NCBI GenBank assembly: GCA_016199425.1
Contig: JACQGT010000056.1
Location: forward strand, 1 to 5,172
Length of the DNA: 5,172 nucleotides
From: Chloroflexota bacterium
Lineage (GTDB): Bacteria; Chloroflexota; Anaerolineae; Caldilineales; Caldilineaceae
Reading direction: 5' to 3'
The notes below the pieces were generated by a model that was not told where the DNA came from, made no database searches, and worked only from the letters and a program-made list of their open reading frames with translations. Shown piece by piece: positions 5,147 through 5,172 of the stretch. Position numbers and translations under genes: made by a program. How positions within the stretch are numbered: the stretch's first letter is position 1; each line of letters starts with the position of its first letter.

Positions 5147-5172
5147 GTAGGGGCGCTGCTTGCTGCGCCCGC
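5147..5172. repeat. Second copy of the GTAGGGGCGC repeat, cut by the window end
   Basis: Bases 5147-5170 match 4408-4431 exactly over 24 positions (GTAGGGGCGCTGC...GCTGCGCCC), same orientation. The next two bases differ or are unresolved, and the other arm would lie beyond the window. It starts 25 bases after the sod stop and may fold as a hairpin at the 3' end of the transcript. Confidence 0.8.

Noticed and set aside
4408..5170. Composite transposon carrying sod
   Set aside because: The repeats are short, no transposase is present and no target duplication was found; only the bracketing itself is reported.

Overview
The window reads as a stretch of a GC-rich, free-living bacterial chromosome, most probably Chloroflexota (Anaerolineae or Caldilineae type) from an environmental genome. 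That placement is an inference. It rests on a pyrrolysine-free MttB-family methyltransferase, a UlaG-like beta-lactamase-fold protein starting WYGLSCFRL, a Mn-type superoxide dismutase, and many short intergenic repeats of the GGACGCAGAT / ACACGGAT and GTAGGGGCGC types. No rRNA, tRNA, CRISPR array, transposase or phage gene was seen.

Five genes are supported. Three lie on the minus strand and read leftwards: a small PH-domain protein (2662-3207), an inositol-monophosphatase-family enzyme (1798-2658) and a trimethylamine-methyltransferase (MttB) family protein (142-1698). The first two are separated by 3 bases and look translationally coupled; the third follows after a 99-base gap filled by an imperfect inverted repeat. 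A sigma70-like promoter (TTGCGC, 17-base spacer, TATGAT) sits just upstream of the PH gene. Two genes lie on the plus strand: a metallo-beta-lactamase-fold protein (3677-4333, GTG start) and a superoxide dismutase (4516-5121). The latter has its own near-consensus promoter directly after the upstream stop codon and a 140-base leader holding a strong hairpin.

The genes do not form an obvious common pathway. The PH and IMPase genes are probably one transcription unit that may extend into the mttB-like gene. The sod gene is probably transcribed alone.

The most notable property is that every intergenic space longer than a few bases holds a structured repeat. There are degenerate ATCCGTG tandem units and a TTGATT...AATCA dyad at 17-136. 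A roughly 100-base inverted repeat at 1719-1819 runs into the end of the IMPase gene and supplies its last codons. A perfect 53-base hairpin lies at 3352-3404, and a GGACGCAGAT unit at 3561-3611. A two-armed GC-rich element at 4408-4466 has its first 24 bases repeated exactly at 5147-5170, so the sod gene is bracketed. No wholly new system is evident; the interest lies in these repeats and their possible effects on the neighbouring transcripts.
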